Source: Methylotenera sp. (GTDB taxonomy: Bacteria > Pseudomonadota > Gammaproteobacteria > Burkholderiales > Methylophilaceae). Taken from it: a stretch of 64,000 nt of DNA. The notes beneath the pieces are model-generated. The model saw nothing but the letters and a program-made list of their open reading frames with translations. It was not told the origin of the DNA and did no database searches. This document shows positions 27,333-36,084 of the stretch, in pieces (positions within the stretch are counted from its first letter, which is position 1; the number at the start of each line of letters is the position of its first letter). Both the position numbers and the translations under genes were made by a program. The stretch spans positions 497,522 to 561,521 of the forward strand of contig NZ_JAQSCU010000013.1 in NCBI RefSeq assembly GCF_029945535.1, in the 5' to 3' direction.

Positions 27333-28793
27333 TTATTCACTTTTAAGCAGCTTTTTATACTCAGCTAAATATTCTAAAGCGCTTTTATCCCAGCTTAAAT
27401 TCTGTTGCATGCCGTTCTTTTGAATTTGTTGCCATGCTTTTGTATCGTTATTGAATACATTTAAAGCCTGTTTAATACAGCTTAACAAGCTGGCAGGGCT
27501 TGCTTCACTCATCACAAAACCATTCGCCGTTTTGTTTTTAAACGTGATGATGTTTGTATCAACCACTGAGTCTGCTAATCCTCCAGTCGCGTTAACAATA
27601 GGCGGCGTACCGTATGCCAGCCCGTACAGCTGATTTAGCCCGCAAGGTTCAAAGCGTGAAGGCATGATGAACATATCGCATCCAGCCATAATTTGATGTG
27701 ATAACTGCTCGTTATAACCAATGGTGACACTAACTTTATTAGGGTTGTCATTTGCGAGATGACGAAAGGCATTTTCAAGCGAGCTTTCACCGCTTCCCAA
27801 CAAGGCTAATTGGCAACCAGAGTCCACCAACTTCTGAACGATAGGCACTAGCATATCTAAGCCTTTTTGATGTGTTAGGCGACTTACTACGCCTAATAAT
27901 GGTGCATTTGCATCAATTTGAAGCCCAAGTCTTTGCTGCAAAGCATTTTTAACTTCTTTTTTACCCGCTAATTTACTGGCGCTGTAAGTTTTGGTGAGAT
28001 GAAAATCTGTTTCTGGGTTCCATTCATCTGTTTCAATGCCGTTTAGAATACCTTTCAGTTCATTGCTGCGCTTGCTGAGTAAGCCTTCCAAACCGAAACC
28101 GAACTCTGCTGTTTGAATTTCTTTTGCATAGCTCGGGCTAACTGTTGTAATGGCATCCGCATAAAAAATGCCTGCTTTTAAGAAAGATAACTGGCCATGA
28201 TATTCAAAGCCTTCCACGGCAAAATTACCGTGAGGTAAGGCTAAGGTTGTAAGCCAGCCTGGTGCGTAGCAGCCTTGAAATGCCATATTGTGTAGGCTGA
28301 TAATAGACTTTGCAGTAGTATGCTCTACCAGCTTCATGTAGGCTGGCGTTAAGCCAGTTTGCCAGTCGTTGCAATGCACAATGTCAGGTTGCCACTCTGG
28401 AATAGGGCTGTTTGGGCCACTAATTATTGCAGCAGCTTTCGATAATATGCCAAAGCGTACTGGGTTATCTAGCCACTCCTGCCCAGTCGCGTCTACATAA
28501 GGGCCACCATCGCGCTCATATAAACCTGCTGCTTTTATCACCATTACTTTCATATCAGTGTCTAAGATTGTTCCCATCATGAGTTCGGCATTTTCAATGA
28601 CAGGTAAATTTTTCAGCGTAGCGAGGTGATGTAAGTCATCTAGCTGCTTTAAAACTGAGGGGTAACCTGGTACCAAAATGCGTACATCAACGCTTAGATT
28701 CTGCAATGCGGAGGGTAGTGAGCCGCTTACGTCGGCTAAGCCGCCAGTTTTTATTAAAGGGAATACTTCAGATGTGACGAATAAAACGCGCAA
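27333..28793 (-). CDS. glgA: Glycogen synthase (ADP-glucose)
   Basis: Transfers glucose from ADP-glucose to the growing alpha-1,4-glucan. GT5 family, GT-B fold: N-terminal VLFVTSEVFPLIKTGGLADV with the KTGGL ADP-glucose-binding loop, and C-terminal FEPCGLNQLYGLAYGTPPIV with the catalytic Glu. The start is set at a TTG (28793) because GlgA proteins begin M-R/K-V-L-F-V and a weak AGAAAG ribosome site precedes it; an ATG 24 bases upstream would add MSLCRKFI. It is separate from glgBC, which lie 13 kb away, so the glycogen genes are split in two groups. Confidence 0.94.
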   Translation of the reverse strand: MRVLFVTSEVFPLIKTGGLADVSGSLPSALQNLSVDVRILVPGYPSVLKQLDDLHHLATLKNLPVIENAELMMGTILDTDMKVMVIKAAGLYERDGGPYVDATGQEWLDNPVRFGILSKAAAIISGPNSPIPEWQPDIVHCNDWQTGLTPAYMKLVEHTTAKSIISLHNMAFQGCYAPGWLTTLALPHGNFAVEGFEYHGQLSFLKAGIFYADAITTVSPSYAKEIQTAEFGFGLEGLLSKRSNELKGILNGIETDEWNPETDFHLTKTYSASKLAGKKEVKNALQQRLGLQIDANAPLLGVVSRLTHQKGLDMLVPIVQKLVDSGCQLALLGSGESSLENAFRHLANDNPNKVSVTIGYNEQLSHQIMAGCDMFIMPSRFEPCGLNQLYGLAYGTPPIVNATGGLADSVVDTNIITFKNKTANGFVMSEASPASLLSCIKQALNVFNNDTKAWQQIQKNGMQQNLSWDKSALEYLAEYKKLLKSE

Positions 28794-28873
28794 AATAAAC
28801 TTTCTGCATAATGACATTGATGCATTATTATATTGTATAAATTAATGGCTATAACATTGTTTCAGAGGTGAGC

Positions 28874-29257
28874 ATGGGATTTAACGGATTTTTAGCGGTT
28901 GGTACTGGTGCTGCCATTGGCGCGTGGATGCGTTGGGGCTTAAGTGTGATGTTGAATACAAGTTTTCCAGCATTACCATTAGGTACGTTAGTGGCAAATC
29001 TGGTAGGCGGTTATCTTATTGGTTTATTCATGGGAGTTTCTGTACTTACATCAACATTAGCGCCAGAAGTTAGACTTTTCTTGGTGACTGGCTTACTAGG
29101 CGGTTTGACAACATTTTCTACTTTTTCATCTGAAGCCGTGACTATGTTGACTAGAGGGCAATATGGTTGGGCGACAACGCATATATTAGTTCATGTGTTG
29201 GGTTCGCTAGCCATGACGGGTTTAGGTTTATATACAGTGCAAATCATACGAAGCTAA
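28874..29257 (+). CDS. crcB: Fluoride exporter/channel CrcB (Fluc)
   Basis: A small four-helix membrane protein that exports fluoride as a dual-topology dimer. 127 residues with the family motifs GAWMRW, GTLVANLVGGYLIG, and TGLLGGLTTFSTFSSEA (the Phe/Ser/Thr fluoride pathway). The ATG at 28874 has AGAGG five bases upstream; a GTG six bases earlier sits inside that ribosome site and is unlikely. A fluoride riboswitch was not seen in the 56 bases upstream. Confidence 0.94.
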   Translation: MGFNGFLAVGTGAAIGAWMRWGLSVMLNTSFPALPLGTLVANLVGGYLIGLFMGVSVLTSTLAPEVRLFLVTGLLGGLTTFSTFSSEAVTMLTRGQYGWATTHILVHVLGSLAMTGLGLYTVQIIRS

Positions 29258-29290
29258 TATGCATCAATAATCAGAGTGTTCAAAGCCAAA

Positions 29291-29324
29291 ACAAAAAAGC
29301 CCTGAACAATCAGGGCTTTTTTGT
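29291..29324. terminator. Bidirectional terminator between crcB and rne
   Basis: A 15-bp perfect stem (ACAAAAAAGCCCTGA / TCAGGGCTTTTTTGT) with an ACAA loop, between convergent genes, with T-runs on both strands. Confidence 0.92.
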
Positions 29325-29356
29325 TGCTAGGCTTTCACTTTAATGAAATTTCAACG

Positions 29357-32053
29357 CTACTTATTTTGTGTTTCCACCATTACTAAAGGTTCTGCGCTTG
29401 CATCAGCGGTAGCATTTTTCTGCCAATTTGCAGCTTTGCGTGGTGCCTTTGGTTTAACTTCTTCAACTGGTGCTGCTTTTGGCGCATCTGTTTTCGTTTC
29501 TACCAATTGTAAACCTGCTGCAGCTAAATCTACTGGCTTCGCCTCAGCTTTTGCTTTTCGTGGGCGAGCAGGACGTTTGTTGTCAGCTTTTGCTGGAGCG
29601 GCTTCTGCCGCCGCAGTAGGTGCAACTTCGCCAGCCACTTCGTTAGTAGCTTCAGTTTTCACCACTGGTGCTTTAGCTGCTTTAGGTTTCTTGTTGTTTG
29701 CTTTAGGTGCTTCGTTCGCTTTAGTTTCTACAACTGGTGTAGTGCTCTCGCTCGTAGAATTTTCAACAGAAACAATTGTTTCCTGCGCTTTTGGTTTTGC
29801 TTGCTCTGCTGGTTTAGCTTGCGCCTGTTCAACAGTATTATTTGCAGTCGTGATTGTCACTTCAGTATTCACATTTGGCTGATCAGCGCTCATTTCCTCA
29901 TTTGGAACGAACGGACGATTAGCATCACGTGGCGCTGAATCATCACGGTCACGACGACCACGGCGATTATTGCGATTACGACGACTGCCAGTGCGCTCAG
30001 CAGTTTGCTCAGTTGTTACATTAGCATTAGCAGCTGGTGCATTGTTTGCAGCGGCTTCAGGCGTAACATTAGCAGGCTGATTATTATTGCGTGGTTTGTC
30101 ATTGCGGTTCTGATCAGGACGCGCTTGCTCGTTTTTAGCTTGCTGAGGTTTTTGTTGGCGTGGTTCTTGTGGCTTAGCATCAGCAGGACGCGTATTTTCG
30201 TTCGGGCGATTAGCACGATTCACGTCTTTCTCTGGACGGTCACCACGATTACGCTCGTTACGATTACGATTGTTACGGTTGCGATTGTTGCGATTGTTTT
30301 CGCGACGTGTATCTTCTGCTTTTTCAGCTTCAGTTTTAGGTGTTTCTACTGCTGTAGGCGTAGAAACAAAGAAGTTTTTAATTTTTGCAAATAATGACAG
30401 TTTAGGCGCTGCAACAACTTCAGCTTCTTTTTCAACCACAATCGGCGCAGGTGCTGCAGGCGTAATACCTTTAACTGCCGCAACTGGTCTTACCGCTTTA
30501 GCAGTTTCTTCTGCAGTTGGAATGAATGTCGTTTCCGCTGGCATTTCCACTAGCTTGTAACTTGCACGATTCGTTTCTTCATTCACATCATCATGCTTGA
30601 TACGCACGATATTGTAGTTAGGTGTTTCAAGGTGAATGTTCGGAATCAACACCACTTCTACGCCCATGCGTTGTTCAATTTTATGGATGTCAGCACGTTT
30701 TTCGTTGAGTAAGAATGTAGCCACTTCAACAGGTAATTGCACCTGAATAATAGCGCTGTTTTCTTTCATTGCATCTTCTTGCGTAATACGCAAAATGTGC
30801 AATGCAGTTGATTCAATACCACGGATATGGCCCGTGCCGCTACAACGTGGACAAGGTATATGGTTAGTTTCACCCAAGCTAGGACGTAAGCGTTGGCGTG
30901 ACAGTTCTAGTAAACCAAAACGTGAAATTTTACCTGTTTGCACACGTGCACGGTCAACATGTAAGGCATCACGTAAAGCGTTTTCAACTTCACGCTGATT
31001 GCGTTGGCTTTCCATATCGATAAAGTCAATCACAACCAAGCCGCCTAAGTCACGTAAACGTAATTGGCGAGCAACTTCTTCAGCCGCTTCAATATTGGTG
31101 TTGAACGCAGTATGTTCAATATCACTACCGCGTGTTGCACGGCCTGAGTTCACATCAACGGAAACCAAAGCTTCCGTGTGGTCAATCACAATTGCGCCAC
31201 CTGAAGGCAAGCGCACTTCGCGTGCAAAAGCAGATTCAATTTGATGTTCAATTTGGAAACGCGTGAACAGTGGAATTTCATCTTGATAAAGTTTTACACG
31301 ATTCACATTGCCTGGCATCACGTGGTTCATAAACTGCACAGCTTGTTCGTGAATGTCTGGTGTATCAATCAAGATTTCACCAATGTCAGAGCTAAAGTAA
31401 TCACGAATCGCGCGAATGACTAAGCTGCCTTCTTGGTAGATTAGATAAGCACCCGCTTGCATAGCAGACGCGCCATCAATGGCTGTCCATAATTGCGTAA
31501 GGTAATTTAAATCCCACTGTAACTCTTCAGCGTTGCGACCAATACCAGCAGTACGCGCGATAATGCTCATGCCTTTTGGTACTTCTAATTGCGCTAATAC
31601 ATCACGCAGTTCGTCACGGTCTTCACCTTCGATGCGGCGTGAAACACCACCGCCACGTGGGTTGTTTGGCATTAATACTAAGTAACGGCCAGCAAGCGAG
31701 ATAAACGTTGTCAGCGCAGCACCTTTGTTGCCGCGCTCGTCTTTATCAACTTGAACGATAAGTTCTTGACCTTCTTTTAATGCATCTTGAATGCGCGATT
31801 TGCCATCTGCGCCTTCTTTATAGTAGCTGCGCGCTACTTCTTTGAATGGTAAAAAGCCGTGTCTATCCATACCGTAATCGACAAAGGCCGCTTCTAGTGA
31901 TGGTTCGATACGCGTGATAACACCTTTGTAAATATTGCTTTTACGTTGCTCTTTACCAGCGTGTTCGATATCTAAATCGATAAGTTTTTGACCATCTACA
32001 ATCGCAACGCGTAACTCTTCAGATTGCGTTGCATTAAATAACATGCGTTTCAT
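29357..32053 (-). CDS. rne: Ribonuclease E
   Basis: The main endoribonuclease of mRNA decay and rRNA/tRNA processing, and scaffold of the degradosome. The 898 residues contain an S1 RNA-binding domain (about 38-120), 5'-sensor/RNase H-like region, catalytic Asp300 and Asp343 (spacing 43 as in E. coli D303/D346), and the zinc link CPRC (Cys401, Cys404). From about 515 the protein is disordered: Arg/Asn-rich stretches ([12 protein letters not shown]) for RNA binding, then Ala/Glu/Lys/Pro-rich sequence. The length and long C-terminal scaffold favour RNase E over RNase G. A 667-base upstream region separates it from divergent rluC, as expected for an autoregulated rne leader. Confidence 0.95.
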   Translation of the reverse strand: MKRMLFNATQSEELRVAIVDGQKLIDLDIEHAGKEQRKSNIYKGVITRIEPSLEAAFVDYGMDRHGFLPFKEVARSYYKEGADGKSRIQDALKEGQELIVQVDKDERGNKGAALTTFISLAGRYLVLMPNNPRGGGVSRRIEGEDRDELRDVLAQLEVPKGMSIIARTAGIGRNAEELQWDLNYLTQLWTAIDGASAMQAGAYLIYQEGSLVIRAIRDYFSSDIGEILIDTPDIHEQAVQFMNHVMPGNVNRVKLYQDEIPLFTRFQIEHQIESAFAREVRLPSGGAIVIDHTEALVSVDVNSGRATRGSDIEHTAFNTNIEAAEEVARQLRLRDLGGLVVIDFIDMESQRNQREVENALRDALHVDRARVQTGKISRFGLLELSRQRLRPSLGETNHIPCPRCSGTGHIRGIESTALHILRITQEDAMKENSAIIQVQLPVEVATFLLNEKRADIHKIEQRMGVEVVLIPNIHLETPNYNIVRIKHDDVNEETNRASYKLVEMPAETTFIPTAEETAKAVRPVAAVKGITPAAPAPIVVEKEAEVVAAPKLSLFAKIKNFFVSTPTAVETPKTEAEKAEDTRRENNRNNRNRNNRNRNERNRGDRPEKDVNRANRPNENTRPADAKPQEPRQQKPQQAKNEQARPDQNRNDKPRNNNQPANVTPEAAANNAPAANANVTTEQTAERTGSRRNRNNRRGRRDRDDSAPRDANRPFVPNEEMSADQPNVNTEVTITTANNTVEQAQAKPAEQAKPKAQETIVSVENSTSESTTPVVETKANEAPKANNKKPKAAKAPVVKTEATNEVAGEVAPTAAAEAAPAKADNKRPARPRKAKAEAKPVDLAAAGLQLVETKTDAPKAAPVEEVKPKAPRKAANWQKNATADASAEPLVMVETQNK

Positions 32054-32720
32054 TGTTTGCTCCTGTTAGGCTCAGGTGGCAGACTCAATGCTTATGAGTA
32101 AGCAATTGATATTGAAGGCTAATTAAGGTGAAGTGCCAGAGATGCTGGCCGAGATACTGAAGGCGCATTGCGCAAATGTGAAATTTAACGATTTAAATTC
32201 AGAACATGTGACAAGTGTCGATATGCTCTTAAAAGCTTTCAAGAAATGATACTTAAAGCTATAGCTTAAAAGTATGGTTAAGTGTGCGACTTACCTCGGT
32301 AAGTTTGCAGAGTTAACCTCATTTTTTAATGGCTTGTTTTAATTGAATAAATCAAATTAAAACTGGTTTATTGTTCGTTAAATTAAACTAATTATTGAAA
32401 TTTACGCCTGTTGAGGCTTAAATTCGTTAAAATTCTGTCTTCAGTAAATGCAAATTTAGCAAATTGCTAAATTTAACTTTTCCCTTAAGTCGCGCTTTAT
32501 GTTTATTTGTCTGCGGCGGCTTGAGCGCTATTTTACTTGCTGCTACTTTATAATATGGCGAGCGGCGTTAACCAAGTGTCTGTTTTACTTTTAATTACAT
32601 AAGCTTGCGTTTTTATAAAGCGCTTTTCTAAGTAATTGAGAGTATTCTTTATTATCAGTTAATTTTAACCTTAATTGATAATCGTGTAAGTATAGGCTAC
32701 TACAAACATTTAAGCAAAGT
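32054..32720. other. Non-coding divergent region between rne and rluC, probable rne leader
   Basis: 667 bases without a convincing gene on either strand. rne reads left and rluC reads right, so both promoters lie here. It contains a TATAAT (32549-32554) with no good -35 at normal spacing, and an AT-rich inverted repeat AAATTTAGC / GCTAAATTT at 32452-32474. In E. coli the rne 5' untranslated region is long and mediates feedback control by RNase E itself; a similar role here is inferred from position and length only. Confidence 0.5.
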
Positions 32721-33752
32721 ATGAACAATATAACACCACAAAATCAGCAGCATAGTATTGACAAGTTAAAAAATAAGGTAAGTGAATTAGCTGCAGCTTT
32801 TCTCACGGTGGACGAGGCTAGCGAAGGTCAGCGCGTTGATAATTTTTTGACCAAAACCCTCAAAGGCGTACCAAAAAGCCATGTCTATAGAATTTTGCGC
32901 AGTGGCGAAGTGCGCGTCAACAAAAAACGTATTGATGCCGATTTTCGCTTAACAATCGGTGATGTCGTTAGAGTTCCACCAATAAGAGCAACTATAGTTG
33001 AGCATGTTGAGACAGCCGTACCTGCGGTATCTAAATTTGAAAACACCATTATTTTTGAAGATGATGCGATGTTGGTGATTGATAAACCAGCAGGCTTTGC
33101 AGTGCACGGTGGCAGCGGGGTGAGTCGCGGTGTCATTGAGCAGATGCGTTTAGAGCGTCCGAAAGCCAAGTTCTTGGAGTTGGTGCACAGATTAGACCGT
33201 GAAACTTCTGGCGTGTTGATGCTGGCTAAAAAACGTAGTGCGCTAGTTGCTTTGCATGAGGCGATTCGTAACAACCAAACAGATAAGCGCTATTTAATGC
33301 TGGTTCGCGGTGAATGGCTAGAAGCGAAAAAGCGTGTGGTATTAGATTTGCAGAAATACCTATTACCAAATGGCGAGCGTCGTGTGAACGTAGTCACCGA
33401 TGTTTCAAAAGACAAATATAATGAACGCCAAACTTCTGAAACCCTATTCAAGTTGTTAAAGAATTTCAGTCATCCAGTGCTAGGTAAATTCAGCTTGCTT
33501 GAGGCGCAGTTGGTGACTGGGCGTACGCATCAGTTGCGAGTTCAATTGGCGCATTTGGGATTTCAGATTGTGGGCGATGATAAATATGGCGATTTTGCGG
33601 TGAATAAGTCATTAGTGAAAAGTGGCTTAAAACGTATGTTTTTACATTCATCTGTCACAAAAATTCGCCATCCTTTGACAAACGATAAACTTGAGCTAAT
33701 AGCGCCTTTACCGCTTGAGTTAAATAAATTTTTAATAAAATTAGAGTCTTAA
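32721..33752 (+). CDS. rluC: 23S rRNA pseudouridine synthase RluC (RluA family)
   Basis: Isomerises specific uridines (in E. coli positions 955, 2504 and 2580) of 23S rRNA. An S4 RNA-binding domain (about 37-85, GQRVDNFLTKTLKGVPKSHVYRILRSGEVRVNKKR) is followed by the RluA catalytic domain with Asp159 in the HRLDRETSGVLML motif and TGRTHQLRVQ near the C-terminus. 343 residues. The S4 domain separates it from RluA; RluD is an alternative but the position next to rne, as in E. coli, favours RluC. It heads an apparent operon with the phosphatase, Rieske and SppA genes. Confidence 0.92.
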   Translation: MNNITPQNQQHSIDKLKNKVSELAAAFLTVDEASEGQRVDNFLTKTLKGVPKSHVYRILRSGEVRVNKKRIDADFRLTIGDVVRVPPIRATIVEHVETAVPAVSKFENTIIFEDDAMLVIDKPAGFAVHGGSGVSRGVIEQMRLERPKAKFLELVHRLDRETSGVLMLAKKRSALVALHEAIRNNQTDKRYLMLVRGEWLEAKKRVVLDLQKYLLPNGERRVNVVTDVSKDKYNERQTSETLFKLLKNFSHPVLGKFSLLEAQLVTGRTHQLRVQLAHLGFQIVGDDKYGDFAVNKSLVKSGLKRMFLHSSVTKIRHPLTNDKLELIAPLPLELNKFLIKLES

Positions 33753-33774
33753 ATGTGAGAAAGAGTAAGTTTGA

Positions 33775-34431
33775 ATGACAAAGCAGTTTGATTTAATTGT
33801 GTGGGATTGGGATGGTACTTTAGCCGATTCTACAGGAATGATTACCGATGCACTTTTAAAGGCGGCAGAACAAGTAGGGCTGCCAGCGCTAACACCGCAA
33901 ACCGCAAGTAATATTATAGGGCTTGGTTTGCGTGAATCTATTCAGACCTTGTATGGCGATATTCCAGCTGAACAAGCACAAGCGCTCGCAACGCAGTACA
34001 CGACAAACTACTATGCCGGTGAAAGTGAAATCCCTTTATTTATTGGCGCGGCTGATACCATTAAAACACTTCATAAGCGTGGTTTTAAGTTGGCGGTAGC
34101 TACGGGTAAAGGTCGACGAGGACTTAATCTAGCGTTAGAGCATAGCGGTTTAGGTAGGTACTTTCATTCCACACGAACTGTTGATGAATGTTTTTCTAAA
34201 CCACATCCACAAATGTTAGATGAGTTAATGGAATATTTAGTCGTCATGCCTGAGCGTACGTTGATGATTGGCGATACTAGTTATGATTTGCAAATGGCGC
34301 AAAATGCAGGGGTAAGCTCTGTAGGTGTGACTTATGGTGCTCAAGCTGCCGAGCAATGGCAGCATCTTAACCCTGTGCAGCAGTTTTCTGACTTTGCTGG
34401 TTTGAGTTCATGGTTGCTAGAGCACGCTTAA
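33775..34431 (+). CDS. HAD-superfamily phosphatase (Gph-like)
   Basis: 218 residues with the HAD motifs: motif I DWDGTLADS (nucleophile Asp11, Asp13), motif II AVATGKG, and motif III/IV MIGDTSYDLQMAQNAG. The helical cap between motif I and II and the overall length match phosphoglycolate phosphatase-like (Gph) and YjjG/YihX-like phosphatases. Hydrolysis of a small phosphate ester is expected, but the substrate is unclear. It is the second gene of the rluC-HAD-Rieske-sppA set, with gaps of only 22 and 18 bases, an arrangement common in betaproteobacteria. Confidence 0.88.
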   Translation: MTKQFDLIVWDWDGTLADSTGMITDALLKAAEQVGLPALTPQTASNIIGLGLRESIQTLYGDIPAEQAQALATQYTTNYYAGESEIPLFIGAADTIKTLHKRGFKLAVATGKGRRGLNLALEHSGLGRYFHSTRTVDECFSKPHPQMLDELMEYLVVMPERTLMIGDTSYDLQMAQNAGVSSVGVTYGAQAAEQWQHLNPVQQFSDFAGLSSWLLEHA

Positions 34432-34449
34432 TATTATGATGCAAGAGAT

Positions 34450-34803
34450 ATGACACAAAATACTGTTATTTTAAAAAGTGAAGTGCTCGAAGAAGGTGCT
34501 AAGGGCATCAGATTTCCTCTACCTATGTTAGGTGAGTTTGCCACAGGGTTTGTCGTGCGTTTTCACGGAAAGCCTTATGCTTACGTTAACCAATGTGCGC
34601 ATGTGCCAATAGAATTAGACTGGAATGAGGGTGATTTTTTCACAACACAAAAAGACTATTTAATTTGCTCTACGCATGGCGCGCACTATCGACCAGATAA
34701 TGGCTTTTGTGTAATGGGGCCTTGTAAAGGTAAAAGCTTAAAAGCAATACAAGTGACTGAACAAAATCAAGAAATATCAATCAATCTAGATTCAATTAAG
34801 TAG
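34450..34803 (+). CDS. Small Rieske [2Fe-2S] ferredoxin-like protein
   Basis: 117 residues with the two Rieske cluster-binding boxes: Cys49-x-His51 (NQCAHVPIELDW) and Cys73-x2-His76 (CSTHGAHYRPDNG). The first box lacks the usual following Gly pattern and the LDW resembles other soluble ferredoxin-type Rieske proteins. No signal peptide, so it is cytoplasmic. It could act as a stand-alone electron carrier. Its conserved place between the phosphatase and sppA suggests cotranscription, not a clear shared function. Confidence 0.9.
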   Translation: MTQNTVILKSEVLEEGAKGIRFPLPMLGEFATGFVVRFHGKPYAYVNQCAHVPIELDWNEGDFFTTQKDYLICSTHGAHYRPDNGFCVMGPCKGKSLKAIQVTEQNQEISINLDSIK

Positions 34804-34835
34804 TATTCATTTAGAAACGCTAAGGAAAGCTAATA

Positions 34836-35819
34836 ATGTCAGAAGATAGTCAACAAAATACACCAATTAACAACTCAAAATCAGACGATACAAAATGGCA
34901 GCGCGATGCGATTGAAAAGCTTGCTGGTTCTGCGTTGACTGAGCAAAGAACAGCGCGACGCTGGAGTATCTTTTTCAAAGGGCTCACGTTTGCATATCTA
35001 TTTATCATCCTATTTTTAGCGATGGGTTGGTTTGGTGGCGGAAAGACTAGCACTGGCTCACATACCGCGTTGATTGAAGTGGCTGGTGTGATTGAAGCGG
35101 GTGGTGCAGTGAACGCTGATTCGTTTATGAGTAGCCTGCACGATGCTTATGACGATAAAAATACTAAAGGTATTATTTTACGTATCAACAGCCCAGGTGG
35201 CAGCCCAGTACAAGCCGGCATTATTAATGATGAAATTAAACGCCAAAAGAAATTGCATCCTAAAATACCTGTTTATGCGGTAGTTGAAGATATTTGTGCA
35301 TCTGGCGGTTATTACATTGCGGCGGCGGCTGATAAGATTTATGTGGATAAAGCCAGTATAGTCGGCTCAATTGGCGTATTGATGGATGGTTATGGTTTTA
35401 CGGAAGTCATGAAAAAAGTAGGCGTTGAGCGCCGCTTGTTGACGGCTGGTGAAAACAAAGCGATGTTAGATCCATTCTCACCAGTAAATCCAAAACATCA
35501 AGCTTTAGCGCAGGCTATGTTAAATGAAATCCATGAGCAATTTAAAACAGTAGTGCGTCAAGGTCGTGGGAGTCGTTTAAAAGAAACACCAGAAACCTTT
35601 AGTGGGCTATTCTGGAGCGGCGAAGAAAGTATTAAAATGGGGCTAGCTGATGCACTTGGTAGTGCAGATTATGTTGCTAGAGACGTCATCAAAGAAGAAA
35701 AGATAGTAGACTTTACCTCTCAGGAAGACTTTACAAGCCGCATCGCTAAACGCATAGGTGCAAGTATGGCAAAAGCAGTTGGAGTTGATGTGCTGACAAA
35801 AGGCATACAACTGCGATAA
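34836..35819 (+). CDS. sppA: Signal peptide peptidase SppA (S49 family)
   Basis: A membrane-bound serine protease that degrades signal peptides left after secretion. 327 residues with one transmembrane segment (about 47-66) after a charged cytoplasmic N-terminus, then a single peptidase domain: NSPGGSPVQA (117-126), nucleophile Ser156 in ICASGGYYIA, and general-base Lys208 in GENKAM. The Ser-Lys spacing of 52 matches the short B. subtilis-type SppA (S147/K199) rather than the double-length E. coli enzyme. Last gene of the rluC operon; a perfect palindrome follows. Confidence 0.93.
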   Translation: MSEDSQQNTPINNSKSDDTKWQRDAIEKLAGSALTEQRTARRWSIFFKGLTFAYLFIILFLAMGWFGGGKTSTGSHTALIEVAGVIEAGGAVNADSFMSSLHDAYDDKNTKGIILRINSPGGSPVQAGIINDEIKRQKKLHPKIPVYAVVEDICASGGYYIAAAADKIYVDKASIVGSIGVLMDGYGFTEVMKKVGVERRLLTAGENKAMLDPFSPVNPKHQALAQAMLNEIHEQFKTVVRQGRGSRLKETPETFSGLFWSGEESIKMGLADALGSADYVARDVIKEEKIVDFTSQEDFTSRIAKRIGASMAKAVGVDVLTKGIQLR

Positions 35820-35860
35820 ATAGTGGTTTTGTAGACGTATAATCTATTACGTTCGAATGT

Positions 35861-35892
35861 CATGTAAGTGTGAATTAATTCACACTTACATG
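35861..35892. repeat. Perfect 32-bp palindrome downstream of sppA
   Basis: CATGTAAGTGTGAATT is followed directly by its exact reverse complement AATTCACACTTACATG. As RNA it forms a 14-bp stem with a TTAA loop. It begins 42 bases after the sppA stop. The downstream ATTTATCTATC is only loosely T-rich, so it may be a terminator for the rluC-sppA operon or a DNA-binding site. Confidence 0.7.
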
Positions 35893-36084
35893 ATTTATCT
35901 ATCAAAAAAGCTTATTAGCTACAGCTAAAAGCCAGTACCCGTAAGACCTTATTCTACTCTTGCTTGGCGCCAATGCTGGATTCAAGCAAGTTTTAATATG
36001 AGCTTATTTAGTATACAGCTTGAATATTTTGCTTTATAGTTGTTTTGGTTCGCTACTCAAAGATAATTGAATATTAAAGTGTTT

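Noticed and set aside
28818-28873. Fluoride riboswitch before crcB
   Set aside because: Only 56 bases are available and no GGNGATGG-type core or pseudoknot was seen.
29343-29882. Long plus-strand open frame of 179 codons opposite the 3' end of rne
   Set aside because: Its composition (Ala/Ser/Phe-rich) mirrors the low-complexity RNase E tail on the other strand; no family signature and no ribosome site.
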